A DNA stretch of 64,000 nt from Lentisalinibacter sp037382365 (GTDB lineage Bacteria > Pseudomonadota > Gammaproteobacteria > Steroidobacterales > Woeseiaceae), in the NCBI GenBank assembly GCA_037382365.1, contig JARRPZ010000004.1:1-64000 (forward strand), given 5' to 3'. The notes under the pieces were generated by a model. It had not been told where the DNA came from. It did no database searches and saw only the letters and a program-made list of their open reading frames with translations. Within the stretch, counting starts at the first letter, position 1. The number at the start of each line of letters is the position of its first letter. This document shows positions 8,106 through 22,682 of this stretch, one piece after another. The position numbers and the translations under genes are program-made.

Positions 8106-8690
8106 CTAACCGATGCCGGGCGCCAGCAGCGCACCGAGTCGATCCCAGTCGAAGGCCTCGCCCGGATCGGTCTTGCGGCCCGGTGCGATATCCGAATGCC
8201 CGAGGACATCCGCCGCCTCCAGAGTCGGGTAGGCCCGTCGCAGCGAGCGGATCAGCTCGGCGAGCGCCTCGTACTGGCGATCGTCGTAGGCGATGTCGTC
8301 CGCCCCTTCGAGTTCGATCCCGATCGAGAAATCGTTGCATCGCTCCCGGCCGCACCAGGAAGAGGCTCCCGCATGCCAGGCGCGCCTCACGAAAGGCACG
8401 AACTGGACCAGTGCCCCGTCGCGCCGTATCAGTGCGTGGGCGGAGACTTCCATCCCGGCGATCTCGGAGAAGTAGGGATGGAAATCCGATTGCAGTCGGT
8501 TCGAGAAAAAGTCTTCGATGTGGGGGCCGCCGAACTCCCCGGGCGGCAGGCTGATGCCGTGGATCACGATGAGCTCGAGGCCGCAGTCGGCGGGCCTCGG
8601 ATCCTGATTCGGGGACGGGCACTGGCGGGCCGGCGCCACCAGTCCCGTGGCCGCATCGATAAAGAACCGGCTGTTCGCTCGCCTCGCCAT
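8106..8690 (-). CDS. ampD: 1,6-anhydro-N-acetylmuramyl-L-alanine amidase AmpD
   Basis: Cytoplasmic zinc amidase of muropeptide recycling. Motifs in order: LIVIHGISL with the first zinc histidine, a SAHALI histidine, WHAGASSWCGRERCND, FSIGIELEG with the catalytic glutamate, and GHSDIAPGRKTDPG with the last zinc ligands. I start at ATG 8690 (194 aa); the frame extends to 8726, but AmpD homologues have short N termini. A TTGACA-like -35 lies at 8726-8721. The enzyme cleaves the stem peptide from anhydromuropeptides and so keeps ampC-type inducers low. Confidence 0.92.
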   Translation of the reverse strand: MARRANSRFFIDAATGLVAPARQCPSPNQDPRPADCGLELIVIHGISLPPGEFGGPHIEDFFSNRLQSDFHPYFSEIAGMEVSAHALIRRDGALVQFVPFVRRAWHAGASSWCGRERCNDFSIGIELEGADDIAYDDRQYEALAELIRSLRRAYPTLEAADVLGHSDIAPGRKTDPGEAFDWDRLGALLAPGIG

Positions 8691-8776
8691 CGGCGGCAGC
8701 ATGCGGGGGGCCTGTCCGGGTGTCAACGACCCGTAGCGGCTTCCAATCGCCCGCCCCGCACTGCATAGTCCGCCCT

Positions 8777-9508
8777 GTGCGCATCCACCGTCTCTACCAT
8801 CCGGACCCCCTCGAGACCGGCCGGGAAGTGATCATCGGCGGCGACGACGCCCGCTATCTGATCCGGGTACTCAGACTCGCGCCGGGCGCCCCACTGGTGC
8901 TCTTCGACGGCCTCGGCGGCGAGTATGCGGCCGAACTCCGGAGCTGCCGGGGACGAAAAGAGGTGACCGTGCAGGTCGGCGCACACCGTCCGGCGGAGCG
9001 GGAGTCGGCCCTGCGGGTGACGCTGGCCCAGGGGATATCCCGGGGCGAGCGGATGGACCACGTGGTGCAGAAGTGCACGGAACTCGGCATCGACGCCCTC
9101 GTCCCGCTCATCTGCGAGCGGGGCGTGGTGCGCATCGACGGGCGACGGGCGGAAGCGCGTCGGCAGCACTGGCAACGTGTGGCGGCAGAGGCGTGCCGGC
9201 AGTGCGGGCGCAACCGGCTGCCTTCCATCGCCCCGATCACCGCGCTCGGCGACTGGCTCGTCGCGCCGATGTCCGATACCCGTCTCGCGCTCGCGCCCGG
9301 TGCGGACGAGAGGCTGGCGGATCTACCGGCGCCCGGCGGAAGTCTGACCCTGCTCATCGGCCCGGAGGGCGGGCTGGCGGAACACGAACTCGCCGCCGCC
9401 CGCAGCAACGGGTTCCGGTCGGTGCAGCTCGGGCCAAGGATACTGCGTACGGAGACGGCGGCCGTCGCGGCCGTGACGAGCGTGCAGCTCCTGTGGGGCG
9501 ACCTCTGA
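8777..9508 (+). CDS. rsmE: 16S rRNA m3U1498 methyltransferase RsmE
   Basis: 243 residues from a GTG start at 8777, chosen because homologues begin with R-I-HR-Y; the open frame itself starts further upstream. The SPOUT-class knot is visible: ISRGERMDHVVQKCTELG, LLIGPEGGLAEHELAAA and LGPRILRTETAAVAA. The enzyme methylates N3 of U1498 in the 30S decoding region. The gene is divergent from ampD across a gap of fewer than 90 bases. Confidence 0.93.
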   Translation: MRIHRLYHPDPLETGREVIIGGDDARYLIRVLRLAPGAPLVLFDGLGGEYAAELRSCRGRKEVTVQVGAHRPAERESALRVTLAQGISRGERMDHVVQKCTELGIDALVPLICERGVVRIDGRRAEARRQHWQRVAAEACRQCGRNRLPSIAPITALGDWLVAPMSDTRLALAPGADERLADLPAPGGSLTLLIGPEGGLAEHELAAARSNGFRSVQLGPRILRTETAAVAAVTSVQLLWGDL

Positions 9509-9525
9509 AGTCGGCCCGTCGGCCG

Positions 9526-10001
9526 TCAGACCTCGACCTCGAGCTCCTGCTCCGCGAGGATTTCCTCGAGGCGGGCGAGATCCGGAATCAGCGGATACTC
9601 GTTGATCATCTTCACCTTGCAGAAGACCGGGGCGTCCTCGGGCCAGTCCCTCGCGTCATGGGGGCGCAATACCTCCCGGTTCACGCGCACGAGCTGAGGG
9701 AATCCCTGGGTGAGCATCCCGAAATGGCCGGACCGCAGTTTACCCGTCGTGCCGTGGAACACGACGATGCGCGTGCGGCCGGACGCCGCCGGCACAGGAC
9801 GGCCCAGCGCGCCTTCGAATGCGACCAGCGGAAGCGTTCGACCGTTCCAGTTGAAGCCGCCGAGCACCCACGGGGCGTCACCGTGCCCCCGCTGCTCGGG
9901 CGTCGTGTAGCGCACGACCTCGGCGACACAGGCACGGGGGACGATCAGTCGGTCGTCCACCAGAGGGACCAGCAGCGAATAGAGTTCTTCGACCATACCG
10001 C

Positions 10002-10005
<4 letters not shown>
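9526..10005 (-). CDS. chpC: CheW-like adaptor, ChpC type
   Basis: 159 residues covering one CheW-like domain with the pattern LLVPLVDDRLIVPRACVAEVV, PWVLGGFNWNGRTLPLVAFE and a C-terminal receptor-contact half. It couples pilus chemoreceptors to the histidine kinase, as ChpC does in the Pseudomonas Chp system. The start overlaps the chpA stop by 4 bases. It is the last gene of the Pil-Chp operon. In Pseudomonas a methylesterase gene, chpB, sits between chpA and chpC; here it is missing. Confidence 0.85.
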
Positions 10006-15755
<5,750 letters not shown>

Positions 15756-15791
15756 CGCCGAATCCGCCCTCTGTGCGTGTCCTCATCGATC

Positions 15792-17153
15792 TCATCCCTG
15801 ACCCACGACTCTCTCGGCGCGGCCCCTCGGACGCTCGTCGTTGGTGGAGATCTCCAGTTCCGGCAGTTCGCCGAAACCGGTCTGCTCCTCGCCGCGGGAC
15901 CCGACCACTTCGCCGCCCGGCAGCCGGAATCCGGCTACGGTCTGGCGGAGCTGAGTCGCGAGCTCGGACAGTTTCGCAATCGAGGACGTGGTAGCGCTGG
16001 TCGCGCGGCCCGTCTGGGCGCTGATGTCACGCAGCACCTTCGTGCGTCGGGTGATGTCACTCGCGGCAGTGGCCTGCTGCCGGGCCGAGCTCGATATGTT
16101 CTGCACCAGGTTGGCGATCTGATTCGATACCTGTTCGATCTCGTCCAGTGCCGCGCCCGCGTTCTCCGCCAGCAGGGCGCCGCCCACCACGTCGGTGGTA
16201 CTGCGCTCCATGGAGACCACCGCTTCGTTGGTATCGCTCTGGATCGTGCGCACCAGGACCTCGATCTGCTTCGTGGCATTCGTGGAACGCTCCGCCAGGC
16301 GTTGAACCTCGTCCGCGACGACGGCGAAACCACGGCCCGCCTCACCGGCCATGGAGGCCTGGATGGAGGCGTTGAGTGCCAGTATGTTGGTCTGCTCCGC
16401 GATATCGTTGATCAGTTCGACGATATTGCCGATCTCCTGGGAACTCTCGCCCAGCCGCTTGATGCGCTTCGACGTCTCCTGGATGGTCTCGCGGATGGTA
16501 TTCATGCCGTCGATGGTGCGGCGGACCGCCTCACCGCCCTTGTGGGCGACGTCGACCGAGTGCCGGGCCACGTCCGCCGAGCGCTCGGCATTGCCGGATA
16601 CCTCCTCGATGGAGGAGGCCATCGCGGCGATGGATTCGGAGGCCGCGCTGATCTCCTGGGACTCCTTCTGCGCCGCCTTGCTCATATGCAGCGCGGTGCT
16701 TTCGGTCTGCTTGGCGGCGGAATCCACCATGATGGCCGTCTCATTGATGGTCGTGACCAGGTCGCGCAGCGCCTCGATCGCATAGTTGATGGAATCGGCG
16801 ATGGCGCCCGTAATGTCTTCGGTCACGGTCGCCTCGACCGTGAGATCGCCGTCGGCGAGGCTGCCGAGTTCGTCGAGCAGCCGGAGGATGGCCTGCTGGT
16901 TCCTCTCGTTCTGGTCCGCCTGGAGGATGGCGGAACTCGCGAACCTCGAGGTGCGCAGATAGGAGAACAACAACGCGAAAGCCAGTAACACCGCCACGCC
17001 GAGCAGTGCGAACAGGGCGACCGGCTGCCAGCCGACCTCCACGGCCGCGGACCGTGTGATGAGCCAGGCCACCACCGCGGCCAGCACCAGGGTGACGGGC
17101 AGCGCCACGGCGAGGTATACGAAGGTCCTTGATCCGCTCGGTGTCTGTGCCAT
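15792..17153 (-). CDS. pilJ: Methyl-accepting chemotaxis protein PilJ-like, lacking a periplasmic sensor domain
   Basis: 453 residues from ATG 17153; the longer frame overlaps pilI and is rejected. Two transmembrane helices lie at about 9-32 and 43-64, separated by only some ten residues, then a HAMP-like linker (SLADGDLTVEATVTEDITGA) and a full MCP signalling hairpin with AEQTNILALNASIQASMAGE and GRGFAVVADEVQRLAE. Pseudomonas PilJ is about 680 residues with a PilJ sensor domain in the periplasm; that domain is absent here. Position between pilI and chpA fixes its role as the Chp receptor, but sensing must be by the membrane, the cytoplasmic part or a partner. Confidence 0.88.
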   Translation of the reverse strand: MAQTPSGSRTFVYLAVALPVTLVLAAVVAWLITRSAAVEVGWQPVALFALLGVAVLLAFALLFSYLRTSRFASSAILQADQNERNQQAILRLLDELGSLADGDLTVEATVTEDITGAIADSINYAIEALRDLVTTINETAIMVDSAAKQTESTALHMSKAAQKESQEISAASESIAAMASSIEEVSGNAERSADVARHSVDVAHKGGEAVRRTIDGMNTIRETIQETSKRIKRLGESSQEIGNIVELINDIAEQTNILALNASIQASMAGEAGRGFAVVADEVQRLAERSTNATKQIEVLVRTIQSDTNEAVVSMERSTTDVVGGALLAENAGAALDEIEQVSNQIANLVQNISSSARQQATAASDITRRTKVLRDISAQTGRATSATTSSIAKLSELATQLRQTVAGFRLPGGEVVGSRGEEQTGFGELPELEISTNDERPRGRAERVVGQG

Positions 17154-17182
17154 AAGTATGAGATCCGTGAGTTTTCGGCCCG

Positions 17183-17749
17183 TCACTCCGCTGCTGCCTG
17201 CAGAAACGGGGGACTCTCGACGAGCCGGTGGAGATCGAATACGGGCCACGAATCCGGACCGTGCCGGAAGGCGCCCGCCAGATACTGGTCGCAGCGCAGT
17301 ATCGTCGGAGACCAGTCCTCCGAATACTCGCCCGTCATGAACCGGCGGAAGCCGGTGACCTCGTCGACCAGGAGACCGGCCGGCACCTCCCGGTGGTGCA
17401 CGCTGACGAGGCGTGCGCCACGCGCCGTGCCGGTACGCCCTCCGCCGAGGAACATCTTGAGGTCGATCAGCGGCAGCAGCTGGCCACGCACGTTGGCGAG
17501 ACCGACGACCCAGCGCTTCGCCCCGGGCACGGGTGTAATGGACTCCGGCACCATGAGCACTTCGCGGACCTGCTCCCGGGGAGCGACGAAGGTCTCGCTG
17601 CCGATGCGGAAACCGACCCCGACCCACTCTTCGTCGCTGCCGGGTGCCTCCGTCTGCCCGGCGATCGCCGCCCGACTCCGCCGCTCCAGTTCCCTCAGCA
17701 GCTCGAACGGCTGTCCCCGGAGTTCCTCGAGTGTCCGTGCTTCCGTCAT
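17183..17749 (-). CDS. pilI: CheW-like adaptor PilI
   Basis: 188 residues with one CheW domain: VGVGFRIGSETFVAPREQVREVL, GAKRWVVGLANVRGQLLPLIDLK and DEVTGFRRFM. It links the receptor PilJ to the kinase ChpA. Its start overlaps the pilH stop by a single base, so translation is probably coupled. The gene ends 29 bases before pilJ. The order pilG-pilH-pilI-pilJ is that of Pseudomonas. Confidence 0.92.
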   Translation of the reverse strand: MTEARTLEELRGQPFELLRELERRSRAAIAGQTEAPGSDEEWVGVGFRIGSETFVAPREQVREVLMVPESITPVPGAKRWVVGLANVRGQLLPLIDLKMFLGGGRTGTARGARLVSVHHREVPAGLLVDEVTGFRRFMTGEYSEDWSPTILRCDQYLAGAFRHGPDSWPVFDLHRLVESPPFLQAAAE

Positions 17750-18114
17750 CAGCCGGCCAGCACTGCGTTGATCTTTGCGACCAGTTCCTTCTCGGATACG
17801 GGCTTTACCAGATAGTCCGCAGCCCCCTGCCGGATGCCCCAGATCCTGTCTGTCTCCTGGTCTTTGGTGGTGACCATGATCACAGGGATATCCGCCGTGT
17901 CAGGATCGCGCGTCATCCGGCGCGTGGCCTGGAATCCGTTCATGCCCGGCATCACCACGTCCATCAGCACTATGTCCGGGTGCCGGATGCGCGCCTGCTC
18001 GAGGCCTTCCTCGCCGTCGGCGGCGAGCAGGGTCGCGAATCCGTTGTTCTCCAGCATTTTCTGGAACACATGCAGTTCAGTCGGCGAATCGTCCACGATC
18101 AAAACCGTCGGCAT
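17749..18114 (-). CDS. pilH: Response regulator PilH
   Basis: 121-residue single receiver domain: acidic pair and MPTVLIVDDSPTELHVFQ at the start, phospho-acceptor in IVLMDVVMPGMNGFQA, the T/S switch in IPVIMVTTKDQ and the lysine in YLVKPVSEKEL. No output domain. In Pseudomonas PilH works with the retraction side of the pilus and limits cAMP signalling. Positioned directly after pilG in the operon. Confidence 0.94.
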   Translation of the reverse strand: MPTVLIVDDSPTELHVFQKMLENNGFATLLAADGEEGLEQARIRHPDIVLMDVVMPGMNGFQATRRMTRDPDTADIPVIMVTTKDQETDRIWGIRQGAADYLVKPVSEKELVAKINAVLAG

Positions 18115-18142
18115 ATGGTGCTCTCCTGTAGCGGCCGAGGCC

Positions 18143-18550
18143 TCATCCCTGCATCTGGCTGGCGATCGCGCCCAGTAATTCGTCCTTCGTGAAAGGCTTC
18201 GTCAGATATCGCTCCGAGCCGACGATGCGCCCGCGCGCCCGGTCGAAGAGCCCGTCCTTGCTCGAGAGCATGATGACCGGTGTGTCACGGAAGGATTTGT
18301 TGTGCTTGATAAGGGAGCAGGTCTGATATCCGTCGAGGCGTGGCATCATGATGTCGACGAAGATGATATCCGGCTGATGGTCGGCGATTTTCGACAGGGC
18401 ATCGAAGCCGTCGACCGCCGTGAACACGTCGCAGCCTTCCTTGCTGAGCAGCGTCTCCGCCGTCCGCCGGATGGTCTTGCTATCGTCGATGACCAGGACT
18501 TTCAGTCCCCTTAGATCGGTCGCCTGTTCGCCGGCCTGCGGATTCGCCAC
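18143..18550 (-). CDS. pilG: Response regulator PilG
   Basis: 135 residues from GTG 18550, preceded by GGAGA at the right distance; the frame continues upstream to 18625, but homologues start here. Single receiver domain with LKVLVIDDSKTIRRTAETLL, the phospho-site stretch IIFVDIMMPRLDGYQT, PVIMLSSKDGLFDRARGRIV and YLTKPFTKDELL, nearly identical in pattern to PilG of Pseudomonas. It is the first gene of the pilGHIJ-chpA-chpC operon; the AT-rich stretch upstream (about 18640-18670) should contain the promoter. Confidence 0.93.
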   Translation of the reverse strand: MANPQAGEQATDLRGLKVLVIDDSKTIRRTAETLLSKEGCDVFTAVDGFDALSKIADHQPDIIFVDIMMPRLDGYQTCSLIKHNKSFRDTPVIMLSSKDGLFDRARGRIVGSERYLTKPFTKDELLGAIASQMQG

Positions 18551-18739
18551 CTGAGAATTCTCCCTGCACCCAAGCATCGCTTTGTAGCACGCCGGCCCCT
18601 CGGCCGGGTGTGGACCAGTGCACATTCTTCGGCTGAGTCAACTGAGCACTTTTAACATATTGTTTTGATTACCGCCACGCGGCAATCCGGCGCCTCGCCG
18701 GGTCGCCAGACCGCCCGTTGGGCGCGCCCTGATCAAGCC

Positions 18740-19153
18740 CTAATCGCCACCGAAACGGAATCGAAACAGTTCGATTTTGCCCACCCTCTGCTCGGGGTCG
18801 TACATCCGGAACAGGTCCGGTTCCCGGCTCGCCTGCTCGGGATCGTAGAGAGGCAGGAATTCGAAATCCACCTGGCCCGGTCGTGCCTTCTCCAGTTCCT
18901 CGCGCTCGCGGCGCAGGGTATCGCCCATGTCCGGCAGGCGCCACTCGTCACGCCGGCCCCGGACGATGATCTCCTCGATGAGCTCCTCGTCGGCTGTGGC
19001 GGACGGCTCGAACGGGGCCGGCCCCGGGCCGGCCTGCGCTTCGCCCTCGCGCGCGGCGCCCTCCCGATCCGTGTCCTGGCCGAGAGTCGGGACGGGCAGG
19101 AGCACGAGGCCGATCAGCCCTGCCAGAAGCCGCTGGCGCGCGTTACTCCTCAA
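18740..19153 (-). CDS. Small exported protein of unknown function, 137 aa
   Basis: I do not recognise a family. The likely start is TTG 19153, overlapping the end of the solute-binding gene by 11 bases; the ATG further upstream would place a charged stretch before the signal peptide. A hydrophobic segment LLAGLIGLVLLPVPTLGQ looks like a signal peptide. The mature part has an acidic Ala/Gly-rich stretch, then EELIEEIIVRGRRDEWRLP and two DPEQ repeats (YDPEQASREPD and YDPEQRVGKIE). Coupling to the solute-binding gene suggests shared expression only. Confidence 0.55.
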   Translation of the reverse strand: MRSNARQRLLAGLIGLVLLPVPTLGQDTDREGAAREGEAQAGPGPAPFEPSATADEELIEEIIVRGRRDEWRLPDMGDTLRREREELEKARPGQVDFEFLPLYDPEQASREPDLFRMYDPEQRVGKIELFRFRFGGD

Positions 19154-19949
19154 CGCGCTCCCTCCAGCGCAGGCTCTTGAACCAGTACGCTTCGGTGGAC
19201 GGCAGCCAGGTGTCGGCCTCCCGGGCCGTGATCCATGCATTCAGGTACATGAGGAGGTCCAGGTTGCCGCGTGCCACGGCGAACGCCGAGCGGGTGGACA
19301 GCAGCGGTCTCGCGAGCGGCACATCCACCCGGTCCGGGTGCTCCAGAGCGAGGAACTGGGGTCCCGGGTAACTCTCGACGTAGGCGTCGATCCGACCTGC
19401 GACGAGTGCCGTGGATGCTTCCTCGTCCTGCTCGAAGAGTTCCAGCCGGGCTGCGCCGAAAATCCGGCGGGCCAGGTCCTCGGATACCGTGCCTTTCACG
19501 ACACCGATCCGGAAGGATTCGTCGTTGAGGTCCTCCAGACGGGCCACCGAAGTGGTTTTCTCCGTATTGGTCGCCAGCGTGACGCCGCTCTCGTGATACG
19601 GCTCGCTGAACCAGACGCGCAGCGCCCGCGCCGGCGTCACCGACATGCCGGCGGCGATGAGGTCGATCTCGCCGGACTCCAGGGCCCCGAGGAGTTCGTC
19701 CCAGGGATAGACCCGCAGCTTCGCCTCGACACCCAGATCGGCCGCGACCTTGCTGGCCACATCGACTTCGAAGCCGATCAGTTGCCCGCTCTTCGCCCGG
19801 ATGGTCCAGGGCGCGAACTGCGACACGCCCACCCGGAGGTCGCCCGATTTGCGGATTTCGGCCAGGTCGCGGGCGGCGAGCGGGTTGGCGGCCAGGAGAG
19901 CGAGGGCCAGTGCGACGATGACGGTACGCAGCGGATACTGGAAAAACAT
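19143..19949 (-). CDS. Periplasmic solute-binding protein, amino-acid type (SBP_bac_3)
   Basis: 268 residues with a signal peptide (VALALALLAANPLAARDLAE). The mature part is a type II binding protein: SGDLRVGVSQFAPWTIRAKS, LIGFEVDVASKVAADLGV, LESGEIDLIAAGMSVTPAR and a second lobe with FRIGVVKGTVSEDL. Such proteins bind polar amino acids or act as sensory lobes. No permease or ATPase lies beside it, so transport partners are elsewhere or the protein has a signalling role next to the Pil-Chp operon. Ligand unknown. Confidence 0.85.
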   Translation of the reverse strand: MFFQYPLRTVIVALALALLAANPLAARDLAEIRKSGDLRVGVSQFAPWTIRAKSGQLIGFEVDVASKVAADLGVEAKLRVYPWDELLGALESGEIDLIAAGMSVTPARALRVWFSEPYHESGVTLATNTEKTTSVARLEDLNDESFRIGVVKGTVSEDLARRIFGAARLELFEQDEEASTALVAGRIDAYVESYPGPQFLALEHPDRVDVPLARPLLSTRSAFAVARGNLDLLMYLNAWITAREADTWLPSTEAYWFKSLRWRERVEE

Positions 19950-20087
19950 GGGCTGAGCGTCCCGGGAAGTGAGCCTTCGATGATGGTAATGGCACGTCCA
20001 CGGCCCCGCAATCAGGGGTCTGCGCAGCCACTTCGTGCGCGGGCCGCACAGGCGGTATAGTTCGGCCGCGGACCTTCAGGAGCGATT

Positions 20088-21047
20088 ATGAACCCGAAAC
20101 CGGTCAGGCTGGGCATCGTGATGGACCCGATCGGGGGCATCAGTCCCCGCAAGGACTCCAGTCTCGCGATGCTGCTCGAAGCGCAGGCCCGTGGCTATGC
20201 GCTCAGTTATATGGAGCAGGGCGGCCTGTGGCTGGATTCCGGCACGGCCTGGGGAGAGATGCGGCCTCTCGGCGTCGCGGACGACCCGGACGACTGGTTC
20301 GAGCTCGGGGAAACCGAGCGGCGGCCGCTGGCCGAACTCGACGTCATCCTGATGCGCAAGGATCCGCCGTTCGACATGGAATACGTCTACACGACCTATA
20401 TCCTGGAACGGGCCGAAGAGGCAGGCTGCCTGGTCGTGAATCGCCCCGCCGCGCTCCGCGACATGAACGAAAAGGCCTACACCGCGTGGTTCCCCGAGTT
20501 CGTGCCGCGCACCGTCGTGACCCGCTCGATGGAAACCATGCGGCAATTCCTCGGTGAGGTTGAGCGCATGGTCGTGAAACCGCTCGACGGCATGGGCGGG
20601 CGCTCCATCTTCACGGTGCGGCGCGGCGAGCCCAATACGAACGTCATCCTCGAGACGCTGACCGGCCACGGCCACCGGTTCGCGATGGCCCAGCAGTTCA
20701 TCCCCGAGATCACCGAGGGCGACAAACGGGTGATCATCGTCGACGGGGAGCCCGTGCCCTACTGTCTCGCCCGCATCCCGACCGAGGCCGACGGCCGGGG
20801 CAACCTGGTGATGGGGGCGAAAGGCGTCGGGCGCGAACTCGGCACGCGCGACAGGGAGATCGCGACGACCGTCGGCGCCGTCCTGAAGCGCGAGGGGGTC
20901 CTCTTCGCGGGCCTCGACGTCATCGGCGACTATCTCACCGAGATCAATGTGACCAGCCCGACCGGCATCCGCGAACTGGACCGGGAATACGGCATCAACA
21001 TCGCGGGATCGCTCTTCGACGCGATCGAGAGCCGGCTCGCGCGCTGA
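20088..21047 (+). CDS. gshB: Glutathione synthetase
   Basis: 319 residues, the normal length. It joins gamma-glutamylcysteine and glycine using ATP in the cytoplasm. Visible family blocks: RLGIVMDPIGGISPRKDSS, LMRKDPPFDMEYVYTTYIL, VNRPAALRDMNEKAYTAWFP, the ATP-grasp loop VVKPLDGMGGRSIF and the metal-binding end YLTEINVTSPTGIREL. A TATAGT hexamer at 20056-20061 could be the -10 element. gshB next to a tonB-like gene, yqgE and ruvX is the conserved gammaproteobacterial order. Confidence 0.95.
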   Translation: MNPKPVRLGIVMDPIGGISPRKDSSLAMLLEAQARGYALSYMEQGGLWLDSGTAWGEMRPLGVADDPDDWFELGETERRPLAELDVILMRKDPPFDMEYVYTTYILERAEEAGCLVVNRPAALRDMNEKAYTAWFPEFVPRTVVTRSMETMRQFLGEVERMVVKPLDGMGGRSIFTVRRGEPNTNVILETLTGHGHRFAMAQQFIPEITEGDKRVIIVDGEPVPYCLARIPTEADGRGNLVMGAKGVGRELGTRDREIATTVGAVLKREGVLFAGLDVIGDYLTEINVTSPTGIRELDREYGINIAGSLFDAIESRLAR

Positions 21048-21138
21048 TTCCAACGAGTGACCGACGTCGCATTTCGAGCGGCGGCACAGCGGTTAGAATA
21101 GTGCCCTCACGATTACGGCCGGCAGGGACAGACAGCAG

Positions 21139-22059
21139 TTGAGCGACCAGACTTGCAGCTTGCAGGCGACGCGTGGGGGGACGACCGCCGCGCGGACGGC
21201 GCCGGACCGGCTGCCGTCCATGCTGTTCTTCGCCGCGCTGTTCCACGCCGTCGTCATCCTCGGCGTCACGTTCGAGGGCGTCCCGACGATCGGCAGCGAC
21301 GCCACCACGCTCGAAGTGACCATCGTCGCCGATTCCAATCAGCACCTGGAAACCAATGAGGAGGCCGATTATCTCGCCCAGGCCAATCAGCGCGGTGGCG
21401 GGAATACGACGGAGCAGGTCCGTCCGGGCGCCCTGCCCCGTTCCGAGGACGCGCGACCGTTCCCCGAGCAGATGGCCGGCGACGCGCCGGTAGAGACGGC
21501 CCCCGGCGAGGTCGATCCCCGCACGCTGCTGGTCACGCGCAATCTCTCCGACCGCAAGGACTACTCGCCCGAAGACGTCTCACCGGAACCCCACGACACG
21601 ACGACCCGGGTCGAGACCGCCCGGGAAAGCACCAGCGAGTCACTCCCGCTGCCCATCGAAGACCAGGCGAACCTGCTGATCCACGACGACGATCCGCGTC
21701 ATCTGGTGATCAGCGCGGACACGCGGGAGTCCCGGATCGCAGGGTACCTGGACCGTTGGAAACGCAAGGTGGAACAGGTCGGCACGCTGAATTTCCCGGA
21801 GAAGGCGCGCAGCCGCTCGCTCACCGGCAGCCCGGTCCTGGAAGTCGCGATCGCCGCTGACGGCGAACTGAGCGATATCGTCGTGCGCCGATCCTCCGGA
21901 CACAGCGTGCTGGACCAGGCGGCACTCGGCATCCTGCGCCGTGCGGCGCCCTTCGATCCATTCCCGGAGGAGCTGCGCAAGGACTACGACGAGCTGCGCT
22001 TCGCCTACCAGTGGCAGTTCACGCGGGGCGATACGGCCCAGAGGGTCGCCAACCGGTAG
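21139..22059 (+). CDS. tonB: TonB family protein (energy transducer)
   Basis: 306 residues from TTG 21139, which follows a GGGACAG stretch; an internal ATG at 21220 is possible. One N-terminal membrane helix (MLFFAALFHAVVILGVTF), a long polar periplasmic linker rich in Pro, Asp and Glu, and a C-terminal TonB domain (SPVLEVAIAADGELSDIVVRRSSG, AALGILRRAAPFDPFP). It would pass proton-motive energy to outer-membrane receptors such as BtuB, although no exbBD is in view. A TAGAAT hexamer at 21094-21099 is a possible -10. Confidence 0.85.
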   Translation: MSDQTCSLQATRGGTTAARTAPDRLPSMLFFAALFHAVVILGVTFEGVPTIGSDATTLEVTIVADSNQHLETNEEADYLAQANQRGGGNTTEQVRPGALPRSEDARPFPEQMAGDAPVETAPGEVDPRTLLVTRNLSDRKDYSPEDVSPEPHDTTTRVETARESTSESLPLPIEDQANLLIHDDDPRHLVISADTRESRIAGYLDRWKRKVEQVGTLNFPEKARSRSLTGSPVLEVAIAADGELSDIVVRRSSGHSVLDQAALGILRRAAPFDPFPEELRKDYDELRFAYQWQFTRGDTAQRVANR

Positions 22060-22121
22060 CGACGGGCCGCTCTCGTTGAGCCCGCTTGTCCGCGGCTGTC
22101 GGAATACCGATACTGGATGCC

Positions 22122-22682
22122 ATGACCGACCCGAACTACGTCAATCAGTTGCTGATCGCCATGCCCGGCATGCAGGACCCGAACTTCGAGACCACGGTAA
22201 CCCTGATCTGCGAACATACCGAGGAAGGCGCCCTCGGCATCGTCATCAACCGCCCGCTGGAGCTCCGACTCCGCGAGGTGCTGGAGCAGCTCTCGCTCAG
22301 CACGGAAGACGAGGCCATCAACGACTCCCGTGTGCTTGCCGGCGGGCCGGTGGGCCACGAGCGCGGATTCGTCGTGCACGGCGGCGACGCCGAATGGGAG
22401 GCCACGCTGACGCTGTCCGACGAGATACGCGTGACGTTCTCCAAAGACATACTCGCGGCGATCGCGAGCGGCGACGGACCCGGCAATGCCATGGTCGCGC
22501 TCGGTTATGCGGGCTGGGACGCCGGTCAGCTCGAATCCGAGATGATGGCCAACGCCTGGCTCAACGTCACGGCCACCCCCGATATCCTGTTCGACGTCCC
22601 CTACGATCAACGCTGGCAAGCCGCCGCGCAGCGTCTCGGCATCGACATCACCCGCCTGGCCAGCGATGCCGGACACGCCTGA
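22122..22682 (+). CDS. yqgE: YqgE/AlgH family protein
   Basis: 186 residues from ATG 22122 (MTDPNYVNQLLIAMP); the frame extends 36 bases upstream, but homologues begin here. Family blocks: LIAMPGMQDPNFETTVTLIC, GALGIVINRPLEL, VLAGGPVGHERGFVVH and GYAGWDAGQLESEM. Cytoplasmic, of unsettled function; AlgH was linked to alginate regulation in Pseudomonas. The end overlaps ruvX by 17 bases. Confidence 0.93.
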   Translation: MTDPNYVNQLLIAMPGMQDPNFETTVTLICEHTEEGALGIVINRPLELRLREVLEQLSLSTEDEAINDSRVLAGGPVGHERGFVVHGGDAEWEATLTLSDEIRVTFSKDILAAIASGDGPGNAMVALGYAGWDAGQLESEMMANAWLNVTATPDILFDVPYDQRWQAAAQRLGIDITRLASDAGHA

